Notes: generated by a model not told the origin, from the sequence alone. 64,000 nucleotides of DNA from Martinezella hainanensis (GCF_900094555.1 NZ_FMAC01000004.1:62001-126000); one strand, 5' to 3'. Numbered from the stretch's first letter, positions 29,505 through 40,462 are shown. Numbers and translations: made by a program.

Positions 29505-31208
29505 ATGAGAGTAAGCAGAAGCAAATATGCAGATCTGCGGCAGGGTTTTGTGAGTTCATACATGCGGGAAGCATGGCGGCGGATGTCGCGCCGCGCGGCG
29601 TTGACGCGATTGCGTCTCACCCGCCACACGATGCGTGTGCCGGAGCGCCTAATCGTGGCGCCGACCGACCTTCGCAGCGTCGATCCCTTTTTCGTCGAAG
29701 AGCTTCTGAACGGCCGCATCCTGCTGGCTGGGCGGGTTCTGGAAACGCAAGGCGCTTCGCCCTTTTCGCTGGAGCTCCCGTCGCTGGCCTTTGCAGCGCG
29801 GCTGCATAATTTCCGCTGGTTGCGGCATTTGCGGGCGGAAAAGAGCGATCAGGCCTCGGCCATGGCGCGTTCGATCCTCACCGACTGGATCGCGGTTCAC
29901 GGCCGCCGGCTGCATGGCCTTGCCTGGTCGCCCGATATAGCGGCGCAGCGGCTGGTCGCGCTCCTGTCGCATTCGCCCGTGCTTTTGCAGGGCACCGATA
30001 GCGGCTTCTACCGCCGCTTCATGCGCATGCTCGTCTTTCATGTGCGCTTCTTGCGTCGGGTCGTGGCGTCGTCGCCCGATGGCATCACCCGTTTTCGTGT
30101 GCGCATCGCGCTTGCCATGGCCTCAGTCGCAATGCCGAGCAGTTCGCTGACGCTGAAACGGGCCGGTCAGGCGCTCGATCGCGAGATCGACCGGCAGATC
30201 CTGGCAGATGGCGGCCATATCTCCCGCAATCCGCGTGCGTCGCTGGAGCTGTTGCTCGACCTGCTGCCGCTGCGCCAGACCTATGTCAATCTCGGCCACG
30301 ACGTGCCGGTGCGGCTGATCCCCGGCATCGACCGCATGTATCCGGCGCTGCGCTTTTTCCGCCATCAGGATGGCGATCTGGCGCTGTTCAACGGCGCGAC
30401 ATCGACGCTTGCCAACGAGCTGATGTCGGTGTTGCGTTATGACGAGACGGCGGGACAGGCCTTCAAGGCGCTGCCGCACACAAAATATCACCGGCTGTCG
30501 GCCGGTTCGGCCGTCGTCATCGTCGATGCCGGGAACGCCGCTTCGACCGATCTCAGCCGCACGGCCCATGCCGGCTGTCTGTCTTTCGAGATGTCCTCAG
30601 GCAAGACGCGCTTCATCATCAATTCCGGCGCGCCGGAGTTTGCGGGCGATCGCTTCATGCAGGCGGCGCGGGCGACGGCCGCGCATTCGACCGTCACGCT
30701 CAACGACACCTCGTCCTGCCAGTTTTCCAAGTCGAAATCGCTGGGGCCGATCATGGTCAGCGGTGTGAAAAAGGTCATCGTCGAGCGCGCCGAGACTGAA
30801 GACGGGCGCGACTATGTCCGCGCCGCGCACGACGGTTATCTCTCCACCTTCGGCTATGTCCACGAGCGCGAGGTCAGCCTCAACGCCAGCGGCACGATCG
30901 TCGCCGGCCGCGACCGGTTCCTGGTCCCGGAGGGTAGGAAGCAGCCGCCGAAAGGCGAAGGTATCGCCTCGGCCCGCTTTCATATTCACCCTTCCATCAG
31001 CCTGTTGCAGACCGAGACGGACTCCGCGCTGCTGATCGCGCCGGACGGGGAAACCTGGGTCTTCTCCTCGCCTGGCAACGAGGTGCTGGTGGCGGAAGAC
31101 ATCTTCTTTGCCGATCCTTCGGGCATGCGCTCTTCCGATCAGCTCGAGATCGTTTTCAAGATCACCGAAAAGCCGGAAATCCGCTGGTTTTTATCCCATC
31201 GGCCATAG
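29505..31208 (+). CDS. Heparinase II/III family protein
   Basis: This 567-residue protein has an N-terminal alpha/alpha-toroid-like part and a C-terminal beta-rich heparinase II/III domain that begins near HTKYHRLSAGSAVVIVDAG. HAGCLSFEMSSGKTRFIINS and AAHSTVTLNDTSS follow. Family enzymes are polysaccharide lyases acting on uronic-acid-containing polymers. The substrate in rhizobia is unknown, and no signal peptide is evident, so a cytoplasmic role is possible. An alternative ATG at 29562 exists. Its place between the rRNA methyltransferase and purH is conserved in Rhizobiales (recollection). Confidence 0.85.
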   Translation: MRVSRSKYADLRQGFVSSYMREAWRRMSRRAALTRLRLTRHTMRVPERLIVAPTDLRSVDPFFVEELLNGRILLAGRVLETQGASPFSLELPSLAFAARLHNFRWLRHLRAEKSDQASAMARSILTDWIAVHGRRLHGLAWSPDIAAQRLVALLSHSPVLLQGTDSGFYRRFMRMLVFHVRFLRRVVASSPDGITRFRVRIALAMASVAMPSSSLTLKRAGQALDREIDRQILADGGHISRNPRASLELLLDLLPLRQTYVNLGHDVPVRLIPGIDRMYPALRFFRHQDGDLALFNGATSTLANELMSVLRYDETAGQAFKALPHTKYHRLSAGSAVVIVDAGNAASTDLSRTAHAGCLSFEMSSGKTRFIINSGAPEFAGDRFMQAARATAAHSTVTLNDTSSCQFSKSKSLGPIMVSGVKKVIVERAETEDGRDYVRAAHDGYLSTFGYVHEREVSLNASGTIVAGRDRFLVPEGRKQPPKGEGIASARFHIHPSISLLQTETDSALLIAPDGETWVFSSPGNEVLVAEDIFFADPSGMRSSDQLEIVFKITEKPEIRWFLSHRP

Positions 31209-31287
31209 GCTAACAGCGTCAGCTATGCTAACGGGGCGGCATTCCCGTCCCGCGCCATTTCCGCCGGACGTCTCATCTCCTCATACC

Positions 31288-31365
31288 AGAGCGTTTCCGC
31301 TCTGTTTTTTGTTATCGCAACTCCGGACGGAAAACCGCCATACACCTTTCCTGGAGTTGCTCTAG
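31288..31365. repeat. Shortened RIME1-like repeat, with terminator-like hairpin
   Basis: The first part, AGAGCGTTTCCGCTCTG followed by TTTTTTG, is a hairpin with T run that could end the heparinase transcript. The second part has AACTCCGGACGGAAAACCGC and ends CTGGAGTTGCTCTAGA, closely matching the distal half of the repeat at 61232-61337. It lies 15 bases before purH. Confidence 0.7.
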
Positions 31366-31379
31366 ACCGGAGAAAGCCC

Positions 31380-32996
31380 ATGGCCGTCGTTTCCAAGAAA
31401 ATTCCCGCTCCCGACAAGGTGAAGGTGAAAACCGCGCTTTTGTCCGTCTTCGACAAGACCGGCATCGTCGAACTGGCGCGCGCGCTCAGCGAACAGGGCG
31501 TGCGCCTGCTGTCGACTGGCGGCACGCACAAGGCGATCGCGGCGGCCGGCCTTGCGGTAACCGACGTGTCGGAAGTGACGAATTTTCCGGAGATCATGGA
31601 CGGCCGCGTCAAGACGCTGCATCCGAAGGTGCACGGCGGCCTGCTTGCCATTCGCGACGATGCCGAGCATCAGGCTGCGATGAAGGAGCACGGCATCGAG
31701 GCCATCGATCTTGCCGTCATCAACCTCTATCCCTTCGAGGACGTGCGCAAGGCCGGCGGTGATTATCCGACGACGGTTGAGAATATCGACATCGGCGGTC
31801 CGGCGATGATCCGCGCTTCGGCCAAGAACCATGCCTATGTGACCACGCTGACCGATCCCTCTGATTATGCCGAACTATTGACGCAGCTTTCCGCCGATGC
31901 CGGCCAGACCACTTATGATTTCCGCAAGCGCATGGCCGCCAAGGCCTTTGCCCGCACCGCCGCTTACGACGCGATGATCTCCAACTGGTTTGCCGAAGCG
32001 CTGGATATCGCCACGCCGCGCCACCGCGTCATTGGCGGGGTGCTGCGCGAGGAAATGCGCTATGGCGAAAACCCGCACCAGAAGGCGGCTTTCTACCTGA
32101 CTGGGGAAAACCGTCCCGGCGTTTCCACGGCGACGCTCCTTCAGGGCAAGCAGCTTTCCTACAACAATATCAACGACACCGATGCGGCCTATGAGCTCGT
32201 TGCCGAGTTCCTGCCGGAAAACGGCCCGGCCTGCGCGATCATCAAGCATGCCAACCCTTGCGGTGTCGCCACCGGCCCGAGCCTCGCGGAAGCCTACAAG
32301 CGTGCTCTTGCCTGCGATTCCACCTCGGCCTTCGGCGGCATCATTGCTTTGAACAGCCTGCTCGACGCCGAAACGGCGGAAGAGATCGTCAAGCTTTTCA
32401 CTGAGGTCATCATCGCGCCTGACGTCACCGAGGAAGCCAAGGCGATCATCGCCCGCAAGCCGAACCTCCGCCTGCTCTCGGTCGGCGCCCTGCCCGATCC
32501 GCGCGCTGCCGGCCTGACCGCAAAGACCGTCTCCGGCGGTCTGCTGGTCCAGAACCGCGATAATGCCTTGGTCGAGGACATGGAGCTCAAGGTCGTGACC
32601 AAGCGCGCGCCGACGGCGCAGGAGCTTGAGGACATGAAGTTCGCCTTCCGTGTTGCCAAGCACGTAAAGTCGAATGCCGTCGTCTACGCCAAGGATGGCC
32701 AGACGGCCGGTATCGGCGCGGGGCAGATGAGCCGTGTCGATTCCGCCCGGATCGCCGCCATCAAGGCCGAGGAAGCCGCCAAGGCCATGGGGCTCGCCGA
32801 GCCGCTGACGCGCGGCTCCGCCGTCGCTTCCGAAGCCTTCCTGCCCTTTGCCGACGGCCTGCTCTCGGCGATCGCTGCCGGCGCCACCGCCGTCATTCAG
32901 CCCGGTGGCTCGATGCGCGACCAGGAAGTCATCGACGCGGCCAATGAGCACAATGTCGCGATGGTCTTTACCGGCGTTCGCCATTTCCGCCATTAA
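31380..32996 (+). CDS. purH: Bifunctional AICAR transformylase / IMP cyclohydrolase
   Basis: The 538-residue enzyme performs the last two steps of IMP synthesis. The N-terminal MGS-like cyclohydrolase domain includes [11 protein letters not shown] near residue 41 and [17 protein letters not shown] near residue 73. The C-terminal transformylase domain includes [13 protein letters not shown] near residue 227 and [11 protein letters not shown] near residue 288. Full family length. It ends at a strong hairpin terminator. Confidence 0.97.
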   Translation: MAVVSKKIPAPDKVKVKTALLSVFDKTGIVELARALSEQGVRLLSTGGTHKAIAAAGLAVTDVSEVTNFPEIMDGRVKTLHPKVHGGLLAIRDDAEHQAAMKEHGIEAIDLAVINLYPFEDVRKAGGDYPTTVENIDIGGPAMIRASAKNHAYVTTLTDPSDYAELLTQLSADAGQTTYDFRKRMAAKAFARTAAYDAMISNWFAEALDIATPRHRVIGGVLREEMRYGENPHQKAAFYLTGENRPGVSTATLLQGKQLSYNNINDTDAAYELVAEFLPENGPACAIIKHANPCGVATGPSLAEAYKRALACDSTSAFGGIIALNSLLDAETAEEIVKLFTEVIIAPDVTEEAKAIIARKPNLRLLSVGALPDPRAAGLTAKTVSGGLLVQNRDNALVEDMELKVVTKRAPTAQELEDMKFAFRVAKHVKSNAVVYAKDGQTAGIGAGQMSRVDSARIAAIKAEEAAKAMGLAEPLTRGSAVASEAFLPFADGLLSAIAAGATAVIQPGGSMRDQEVIDAANEHNVAMVFTGVRHFRH

Positions 32997-33028
32997 ATGG
33001 CGGATATACCCAATCGAAAAATTTTATA

Positions 33029-33056
33029 TCCCGGCTGGCGAACCAGCCGGGATTTT
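33029..33056. terminator. Terminator between convergent purH and UMF1 transporter
   Basis: A ten-base perfect stem TCCCGGCTGG/CCAGCCGGGA with tetraloop CGAA is followed by TTTTCTTT on the plus strand. On the minus strand the following sequence is also A/T-rich. Confidence 0.92.
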
Positions 33057-33062
33057 CTTTGC

Positions 33063-34448
33063 CTACTTCTTCTCGTCGGCCGGATAGGGCGTTGGCAGCA
33101 AGAGCAACAGGCCGCCGGCAAGGAAGATGACGAGCGTCGCCATGCCGAGGCGGGCCGAGCCGCTCCAATAGGTCACCAGTGAGAAGAACAGCGTCGCCAT
33201 GAAGCTGGTGGCGCGGCCTGACAGAGCGTAGATGCCGAAATAGCGGCCGGCTTCCGAGAGGCTTACGCTGCGGGCGAGATAGGAGCGCGAGGAGGCCTGC
33301 ACAGGCCCGAAGGCGATGCCGATCAACAGGCCGTAGCCGATATAGGCCTTTTCCGCCGCCGTACCGAACAGACCGCCGGAGCTGACCGTGGAGAGCGGAA
33401 CGAAGCCGAACAGCGTGAAGCCGGGACCGGTCGAGAGAATGCCGAAGGTGGCGATGAGCAGCAGCGTCAGGCTGATCGTAACTGTCGTCTTCGAGCCCAG
33501 CCAGCGATCGACATAGCCGGCGGCAAAGCAACCGAAGATGGCGATGACGTTGAGAATGATGCCGTAGATGCCGATCTCGATCGTCGCCCAGCCGAACATG
33601 CCGGCCGCGAATGTGCCGCCGAGGATCAAGAGGCCGTTGACGCCATCCTGATAGATCATGCGGGCGATGAGGAAGAGGCTGACGCCGCGCCGGCGCTTCA
33701 GCTCGCCCAAGGTCGCCGACAGCTCGCGCAGGCCCGAGCGAACGGCGGCGCGAAGTGGCAGGCCGCGGGCGGCGTCGGGCGTGAAGAGGAACATTGGCAG
33801 GATGAAGATGAGATACCAGACGGCCGAAATCGGTCCGGTGATGCGCGCATCCTCGCCGAGCGTTGCATCGAGGCCGAAGAGCGGCGTCTGGCCGAGAATG
33901 GTCCTGCCGGTCTGCGGATTGCCGGCGAGCAGCGCAACGACGGTGATCAGCACGATCATGCCGCCGAGATAGCCGAGGCCCCAGGCGGCGTTCGACAGCC
34001 TGCCGACATCGTCCTTGCCGACCAGCCGTGGCATCATCGAATCGTTGAAGACGATCGAGAATTCGGCCGAGATCGAGGCGAGAATCATGAAGATGACAGG
34101 GTAGATGACAGGCGATTCGGGCGCTGCTCCCCAGAGACAGAAGAGGCTTGCAATCTTGATGACGGCGAAGAAGGCGATCCAGGGTTTTCGGGCGCCCGAT
34201 TGATCAGCGATCGAGCCGAGAACCGGGGAGAGAATGGCGATGATCACCGAGGAGATCGTCGCCATGTTACTCCAGGTCGTTTGCGCTGAGACAGGATCGG
34301 CCGTCAGCCGCGCAACGAAATAGGGGCCGAAAATGAAGGTGGTGACGACGGTGAAGAACGGCTGAGCCGCCCAGTCGAAGAACATCCAGCCCCAGATGCC
34401 GCGTGCCGGCACTTTGGCCGGCACGTCATTGTCAATTTCGGTTGCCAC
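33063..34448 (-). CDS. MFS transporter, UMF1/Atg22-like family
   Basis: The 461-residue protein has about twelve hydrophobic segments. The family start is WGWMFFDWAAQPFFTVVTTF near residue 19, and LSPVLGSIADQSGARKPWI follows near residue 74. The UMF1 family of the major facilitator superfamily is related to the yeast vacuolar effluxer Atg22; bacterial substrates are unknown. The gene lies 52 bases after the glutamate dehydrogenase in the same direction and converges on purH. Confidence 0.85.
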   Translation of the reverse strand: MATEIDNDVPAKVPARGIWGWMFFDWAAQPFFTVVTTFIFGPYFVARLTADPVSAQTTWSNMATISSVIIAILSPVLGSIADQSGARKPWIAFFAVIKIASLFCLWGAAPESPVIYPVIFMILASISAEFSIVFNDSMMPRLVGKDDVGRLSNAAWGLGYLGGMIVLITVVALLAGNPQTGRTILGQTPLFGLDATLGEDARITGPISAVWYLIFILPMFLFTPDAARGLPLRAAVRSGLRELSATLGELKRRRGVSLFLIARMIYQDGVNGLLILGGTFAAGMFGWATIEIGIYGIILNVIAIFGCFAAGYVDRWLGSKTTVTISLTLLLIATFGILSTGPGFTLFGFVPLSTVSSGGLFGTAAEKAYIGYGLLIGIAFGPVQASSRSYLARSVSLSEAGRYFGIYALSGRATSFMATLFFSLVTYWSGSARLGMATLVIFLAGGLLLLLPTPYPADEKK

Positions 34449-34500
34449 CAGATCCTGCCCCTCAATCCCTTACCCGTATGACGGGCCGGGGCGGACTGTG

Positions 34501-37500
34501 TCACCTTGCCCGGCCGTTCGCAAGATCGCTGAGCAGGCCCGCGGCGACGGTGATGCGGGCAAGGTTCGGATCGCCGCTTTCGCTGAGGCCGCCGAGTTCT
34601 TCGGCGATGCGATTGATGCGGATACGGTCTTCCGCATGCCAGGCCTGAACCGGCTGCTTGTCCTTCGGATGGTTTGATAGCGCCGAGATGACGATATCGC
34701 GGCGGGCGCCGGCGATCTGGTCGAGGCTGCGCGCGAGCGCCAGGCTCTCGTAATGATCGCCGGTGACGATCCGGCTGCCGGCAAGCAGCAGGCGACCGAC
34801 GCGGAAGGTCTGCGACACCGTGAAGTAGCTTTCAGCCGCGCGGTTCAGCGTATCGCCGGTGCGCTCGGCGATCTGCATGATTTCCGGTACGAGAACGAGC
34901 GCGTAGATCGTGGCGATCTCCGAAGCCAGCTTTTCCGGCAGGCCGGCAGCCTGGTATTCCGCTTCGCGAGCGGCGATCTCGGCCGCGAAATCCGCCGGGA
35001 TGTGGCTGAGGAAGACTGGGCGCAACTTCTTCAGGGCTGCGCGAAGCCGGCTAACGGTTTCCTCGATCTCACCCTTGGCGGCCCCGGTCTTCAGTAGCAG
35101 GCGCGTCAGAACGGTGTAGACCTCGGTGATCTCGCCATAGACGCGGTTCTGCATCTGGCCGCCGACCTTGCCGTCCAACGCGTCGGTCTCGTTCCAGAGC
35201 CGGTCGAGATCGAAGCCATCGCGGGCGATGACGGCGGCCTTGACGACTTCCGCAGCCGATGCCGCCGTCGCGTCCATCATGCTGACGGCAAAGCCCGGGC
35301 CGCCGCGGTTGATCGCTTCGTTGGCGAGCGCCGTGCCGATGATTTCGCGGCGCAGGCGATGGCTTTCGATATCGGTGGCGTTCGAACGCTGCATCTTGGC
35401 CGGGAAATAGCGGCTGAGGGTTGCGGCGAAATAGGGATCGTCAGGCAGGTCGCTGGCGACAAGCGCGTCGAAGAGAACGATCTTGGCATAGGAGAGCAGC
35501 ACGCCGATTTCGGGGCGCGTCAGCGGGCGTCCGTTGGCGTAACGCTCGGCGAAGGTCTGGTCGTCGGGCAGGGTTTCGACCTTGCGATTGAGCTGTTTTG
35601 CTGCTTCCAGCACGCTCATAAAGCGGCTGAGTTCGAGAGCGTTGCCGGTGCCCTTGCGCTCTGTCAGCGAGATCGCCAGGGATTGCAGGTAGTTGTTGCG
35701 CAGGACGAGCGCGCCGACTTCGTCGGTCATCGACGCCAGCAGGATATCGCGCTTGGCGCGTGTCAGCCGGTCATCGAACATGGCGTTGGCGAGCGCGATC
35801 TTGATGTTGACCTCGACGTCGGAGGTGTTGACGCCGGCGGAGTTGTCTATGGCATCGGAGTTGCAGCGTCCGCCCTTGAGGCCATAGGCGATGCGGCCCT
35901 TCTGCGTGACACCGAGATTGGCACCCTCGCCGATCACCTTGGCGCGCACTTCCTCGGCCGTGATGCGGATCGGATCGTTGGCACGGTCGCCGACTTCCGA
36001 ATCCGTCTCCGACGGCGCCTTGACGTAGGTGCCGATGCCGCCGAACCACAAGAGATCAACGGGAGCCCTGAGGATCGCCGTCATGATCTCGAAAGGTGTT
36101 GCGACTGACTTGTCGATGCCGATGGAGGCGACCGCCTCCGGCGTCAGCGTCACCGATTTGGCCGAGCGGGAGATGATCATCGCGCCCTTCGACAGGACCG
36201 AGTTGTCGAAATCCTGCCAGCTGGAGCGCGGCAGATCGAAAAGACGCTGGCGTTCGGCAAGCGTCTTTGCCATGTCCGGATCGGGATCGATGAAGATATC
36301 GCGGTGGTCGAAAGCGGCGAGCAGGCGGATCTTCGGAGACAGCAGCATGCCGTTGCCGAAGACGTCGCCGGACATGTCGCCGACGCCGACGACGTTGAAG
36401 GGCGTCGTCTGGATATCGATGTCCATTTCGCGGAAGTGGCGCTTCACGGTTTCCCAGGCGCCGCGGGCGGTGATGCCCATCTTCTTGTGGTCATAGCCGG
36501 CCGAGCCGCCCGAGGCGAAGGCGTCGTCCAGCCAGAAGCCGGCTTCCTGCGCGAGCGCATTGGCGGTGTCGGAGAAGGTGGCGGTGCCCTTGTCGGCGGC
36601 GACGACGAAATAGGGATCGTCGCCATCGAGCCGCACCGTGTCGGCCGGCGGGATGATATCGGCGCCGGAGATATTGTCGGTGATCGACAGCAGCGTGCGG
36701 ATATAGGTTTTGTAGGCTTCGCGGCCGGCATTGAAGACCTCGTCGCGGCTGCCGCCGACCGGAAGCTTCTTCGGATAGAAGCCGCCCTTGGCGCCGACGG
36801 GCACGATGACGGCGTTCTTGACCTGCTGTGCCTTCACCAGGCCGAGCACTTCGGTGCGATAATCTTCAGCGCGGTCCGACCAGCGCAGGCCGCCGCGTGC
36901 CACCTTGCCGAAGCGCAGGTGCACGCCTTCCACTTCGACGCCGTAGACGAAGATTTCGCGGAAGGGGCGCGGCTCGGGCAGGCCATCGAGGAGCTTGGGA
37001 TCGAGCTTGAAGGCGAGCATGGCCTTCGGCGTGCCGTCTGCATTCCTCTGGAAATAGTTGGTGCGCAGCGTCGCATCGATGGCATTAACGTAGCGGCGCA
37101 GGATGCGGTCGTCGTCGAGGCTCGGAACGTCGGCGAGCTCGGTCTCGATGGCGGCATGGAGGTCGGAAAGCTTCTTCGTGCGGTTCTTGTCGCTGAGTTT
37201 CGGATCGAGCGTGTCGTGGAACAGGCGGAAGAGCGAGGCAGCGATGCGCGGATACTTGTCCAACGTCGCAGAGATATAATCCTGCGAATAGGCAATGCCT
37301 GCCTGGCGCAGATAGCGGGAATAGGCGCGCAAGACGTTCGTCTCACGGGCGGAGAGGTCGGCTGAGACGATCAGCCGGTTGAAGGCATCATTGTCGATCG
37401 TGCCGCCGAAGGCGGCGAGGAAGGCTTCTTCCAGCGCGGCGCCATGACGGGCGAGATCGATCGTCAGGCCGCCGCGCGCTTCCAGTTCCATGTCGTGAAG

Positions 37501-39291
37501 CACGACATGGCCGGTGGAGCCGTCCTTGGCCGTGACGTAGATATCGAAGGTGCGCTCGCTGATGACGTTGAAGCCGAGATTTTCAAGCAGCGGCACGCGG
37601 CGCGACAGTGCGAGGTTGCCATCGCCATGGAAGATCTTCAGCGAGAGAATGTCGCCCGCCTCGTCCTTGCGGATATAGAAGCCGATACGGATCGGCTCGG
37701 CACCGGCCGTGGCGACGATATCGGGCAGGTCGGCAAAGGCGTCTTCCGGCGAGAAAGCTTCCTGGAAAGCCTGGCTGACGGAGATGTTCGGCGCTTTCGG
37801 ACCTGCCAGCATGACGAAACGCTCATCCCAGCGGGCGGTGATGGCGCGGATCGCCTCTTCCAGCTTGGCTTGGGGAACGTGTGGCGTCTTGCCGGCGCTA
37901 CGGCCGATGATGAAGTGAACGCGGGCCACGCCGCCTTCCGGGAAAGCCGGATAATAAGCGGAGACGCGGCCGTCATAGACTGACTTCAGGTAGTTGCCGA
38001 TCTTCTCGCGGACGACGGAATCATATTCCTCGCGCGGGACATAGACGATGACGGAGACGAAGCGGTCGAAATGATCGATGCGCGGCAGCGCCCGCACGCG
38101 CGGCCGGTCTGTCAGGTCGTTGATCTGCTCGGCAAAGCTCGCGAGCAGCGTCGTATCGATCTGGAAGAGATCGTCGCGGGGGTAGGATTCCAGCGTGTTG
38201 TCGAGCATGCGGCCGGAATGGCTTGTGGGATCGAAGCCGAAGTGATCCTTGATCTTCTGCACCTTCGAGCGCAGCAGCGGCACTTCAATTGCGGCGCTGG
38301 TATAGGCGGTGGAGGTGAAGAGGCCGACGATGCGCAGCTCGCCGGTGACGTTGCCATCCGTGTCGAAGCGCTTGACGCCGACATAATCCATATAGGCGCG
38401 GCGATGGACGACCGACTTGACGTTGGCCTTGGTGACGATCAGGAAATCCGGCCCATCGAGGAAGGCGAGGATTTCAGGCGTCGTGGTCACCTGGTCCTTG
38501 CCCTGTCGGAGGACGCGGACATCCGGATTGGAGAGGATGCCGAGGCCGGTGCCGCGATCGCGCTCCACCTTGGCGTTGGCGCCCTTGCCGGAATAGACAT
38601 ATTCGCGCATGCCGAGGAAGGTGAAATTGCCGTCTCTTAGCCAGGCAAGGAAGGCGAGCGCTTCGTCTCGGTCGTTCTTACGGCGGCCGGCCGCTTCGTA
38701 GGTGGAAAGCTCGGAAATGACTGTGTCGAGGCGCGACAGCATCGGCTTCCAGTCGGAAACGGTAAGATGCGTCTGGTCGAGCACGGTCTGGACCCGCTTG
38801 GTCAGATCCGTTGCCTGCGCCGTCGATAGGGGTGAGAGATGCAACTGGATATGGCTGACGCGATGGGCGGGGTCGCTCGGTTGATCGGCTGAATAGAGGT
38901 TGGGCTGCTTGCCTTTCTCGATGATCAGGATCGGATGCACCGCCATATAGAGATCGCGGTAGCTGCTGGTCACTTCGCCCATGATCGATTCATAGAGGAA
39001 GGGCATGTTGTGGTCGGTGATCGAGAGGATCGACACGGCAACGCCATCGGGCTCGATGTTGGCGACCTGCTCGATGCTGACGCGCGGAGAGGTGCCGCCC
39101 CAGGCCGCGAGTTCCTTGGCCGCATGCGTCGCGGCAAGAGCCAGCATTTCCGGGCTGTAAAGCTCCATGTCGTCGTTGCTCGCCCGGCCGAACAGGATTT
39201 CGGGATCAAGGTGCGCCTCGCCCGTTGCCGCCGCTATCTTGCGTGCCGCTTCGATCTGTTTTTCCCGTTTCGGATTGGTCTTGGGCGCCAT
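34501..39291 (-). CDS. NAD-specific glutamate dehydrogenase, large (about 180 kDa) type
   Basis: The 1596-residue protein is of the GDH-180/bacterial NAD-GDH class, known from Streptomyces, Pseudomonas and alphaproteobacteria. It deaminates glutamate to 2-oxoglutarate. A long N-terminal regulatory part precedes the catalytic core, which includes ARGGLRWSDRAEDYRTEVLG near residue 805, PVGAKGGFYPKKLP near residue 841 and GVGDMSGDVFGNGMLLSPKI near residue 970. The first residue follows GGAGGAATTCC, a good ribosome site. Its expected size and the catalytic motifs leave little doubt. Confidence 0.95.
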   Translation of the reverse strand: MAPKTNPKREKQIEAARKIAAATGEAHLDPEILFGRASNDDMELYSPEMLALAATHAAKELAAWGGTSPRVSIEQVANIEPDGVAVSILSITDHNMPFLYESIMGEVTSSYRDLYMAVHPILIIEKGKQPNLYSADQPSDPAHRVSHIQLHLSPLSTAQATDLTKRVQTVLDQTHLTVSDWKPMLSRLDTVISELSTYEAAGRRKNDRDEALAFLAWLRDGNFTFLGMREYVYSGKGANAKVERDRGTGLGILSNPDVRVLRQGKDQVTTTPEILAFLDGPDFLIVTKANVKSVVHRRAYMDYVGVKRFDTDGNVTGELRIVGLFTSTAYTSAAIEVPLLRSKVQKIKDHFGFDPTSHSGRMLDNTLESYPRDDLFQIDTTLLASFAEQINDLTDRPRVRALPRIDHFDRFVSVIVYVPREEYDSVVREKIGNYLKSVYDGRVSAYYPAFPEGGVARVHFIIGRSAGKTPHVPQAKLEEAIRAITARWDERFVMLAGPKAPNISVSQAFQEAFSPEDAFADLPDIVATAGAEPIRIGFYIRKDEAGDILSLKIFHGDGNLALSRRVPLLENLGFNVISERTFDIYVTAKDGSTGHVVLHDMELEARGGLTIDLARHGAALEEAFLAAFGGTIDNDAFNRLIVSADLSARETNVLRAYSRYLRQAGIAYSQDYISATLDKYPRIAASLFRLFHDTLDPKLSDKNRTKKLSDLHAAIETELADVPSLDDDRILRRYVNAIDATLRTNYFQRNADGTPKAMLAFKLDPKLLDGLPEPRPFREIFVYGVEVEGVHLRFGKVARGGLRWSDRAEDYRTEVLGLVKAQQVKNAVIVPVGAKGGFYPKKLPVGGSRDEVFNAGREAYKTYIRTLLSITDNISGADIIPPADTVRLDGDDPYFVVAADKGTATFSDTANALAQEAGFWLDDAFASGGSAGYDHKKMGITARGAWETVKRHFREMDIDIQTTPFNVVGVGDMSGDVFGNGMLLSPKIRLLAAFDHRDIFIDPDPDMAKTLAERQRLFDLPRSSWQDFDNSVLSKGAMIISRSAKSVTLTPEAVASIGIDKSVATPFEIMTAILRAPVDLLWFGGIGTYVKAPSETDSEVGDRANDPIRITAEEVRAKVIGEGANLGVTQKGRIAYGLKGGRCNSDAIDNSAGVNTSDVEVNIKIALANAMFDDRLTRAKRDILLASMTDEVGALVLRNNYLQSLAISLTERKGTGNALELSRFMSVLEAAKQLNRKVETLPDDQTFAERYANGRPLTRPEIGVLLSYAKIVLFDALVASDLPDDPYFAATLSRYFPAKMQRSNATDIESHRLRREIIGTALANEAINRGGPGFAVSMMDATAASAAEVVKAAVIARDGFDLDRLWNETDALDGKVGGQMQNRVYGEITEVYTVLTRLLLKTGAAKGEIEETVSRLRAALKKLRPVFLSHIPADFAAEIAAREAEYQAAGLPEKLASEIATIYALVLVPEIMQIAERTGDTLNRAAESYFTVSQTFRVGRLLLAGSRIVTGDHYESLALARSLDQIAGARRDIVISALSNHPKDKQPVQAWHAEDRIRINRIAEELGGLSESGDPNLARITVAAGLLSDLANGRAR

Positions 39292-39586
39292 GGAATTCCT
39301 CCCGATTTTTGAATTTTGACGACAGTAGCAGAAGGTTTAGCGAAAAAACTGGCAAAAAGAATGCGAATTTGGTTGCTTTCGGACTGATTTTGGCCGGTTT
39401 TTTTTAAAAATCTTGCCGGAATGCGCGATCTCGATGCAAAGCGGATGTCATTAGTGTGAAATTGGCGGAGTGGGCTCGTCAACAGAGGTTTTCATGACTC
39501 TGTGAAGTGCGGTTGACAGAGTGCCGCCAAAGGGATCATCAACGGCGCCATGGCAGTTTGAAGCTCTGAACTTGAAAGCTAGCATC
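39292..39586. other. Divergent intergenic region, glutamate dehydrogenase / pdxY
   Basis: This 295-base gap must contain promoters for both divergent genes. It is AT-rich around 39330-39415, with an unusual block of eight T followed by five A near 39400. I find no further gene, repeat match or clear palindrome. Confidence 0.6.
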
Positions 39587-40462
39587 ATGTCGCGAGTGTC
39601 CGCCGGCGCCGTTATCGTCATCTCCAGCCATGTCGTCCGAGGGTCGGTCGGCAATCGTGCGGCCGTCTTCGCGCTGGAGACGCTCGGCCATCCGGTGTGG
39701 GCGCTGCCGACGATCGTTCTGCCATGGCATCCCGGCCATGGGCGTTCGACGCGGCTAACCTTCAACGAGGCGGATTTCGACCATGCGATCGACGATCTCA
39801 TCGCCGCACCCTGGCTTTCCGAGGTCAGGGCGGTGCTGTCGGGCTATTTCGGCAATGCTGCGCAGGCGCTTTCCGTCGCCCGGTTGGTAACGGCTTTGCG
39901 GGAGAAGAACCCCGATCTCCTCTATGCCTGCGATCCAGTTATTGGCGATGCTGGCGGGCTTTATGTGCCCGAGGCGACGGCGGAAGCGATCCGCGACCAC
40001 CTGATCCCGCTGGCATCGCTGGCAACGCCGAACCGCTACGAGCTTGCCTGGCTTGCCGGTGCACCGCTCGAGGATAACAACGCCATCATGGAGGCGGCAC
40101 TCGCCCTTGGGCCGTCGCGCATGCTGGTAACGTCCGCCGTGCCGATGATGGCCGGCGGCATCGGCAATCTCTATCTCAGCGGCCGAAATGCGCTGCTTGC
40201 AGAACATCGCAGCGTGGAAGGCGCGCCGAACGGGCTTGGCGATCTCTTGTCCGCCGTCTTCCTGTCGCGCCTGCTTTCCGGCATGGATGAGGAGCGGGCG
40301 CTGCAACTGACGACGGCCAGCGTCTTTGAAGTGCTGGCGCGCGCCGTCAAACGCGGCAGCAACGAGCTGACGCTGGCCGTCGATTCCGCAAGCCTGTCGA
40401 CGCCGATGGCGATGGTGCAGCTGCGCCATCTTGTTCATCCGGCACAGCGGAAGAAAAAATAG
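39587..40462 (+). CDS. pdxY: Pyridoxal kinase PdxY
   Basis: The 291-residue ribokinase-type protein begins MSRVSAGAVIVISSHVVRGS. It contains the family's LETLGHPVWALPTIVLPWHP near residue 29, CDPVIGD near residue 115, LATPNRYELAWL near residue 143, and the anion-hole/catalytic region NGLGDLLSAVF near residue 215. It phosphorylates pyridoxal in B6 salvage. The ATG at 39587 is where homology begins; the frame extends upstream to 39521. The carbonic anhydrase follows after 72 bases. Confidence 0.9.
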   Translation: MSRVSAGAVIVISSHVVRGSVGNRAAVFALETLGHPVWALPTIVLPWHPGHGRSTRLTFNEADFDHAIDDLIAAPWLSEVRAVLSGYFGNAAQALSVARLVTALREKNPDLLYACDPVIGDAGGLYVPEATAEAIRDHLIPLASLATPNRYELAWLAGAPLEDNNAIMEAALALGPSRMLVTSAVPMMAGGIGNLYLSGRNALLAEHRSVEGAPNGLGDLLSAVFLSRLLSGMDEERALQLTTASVFEVLARAVKRGSNELTLAVDSASLSTPMAMVQLRHLVHPAQRKKK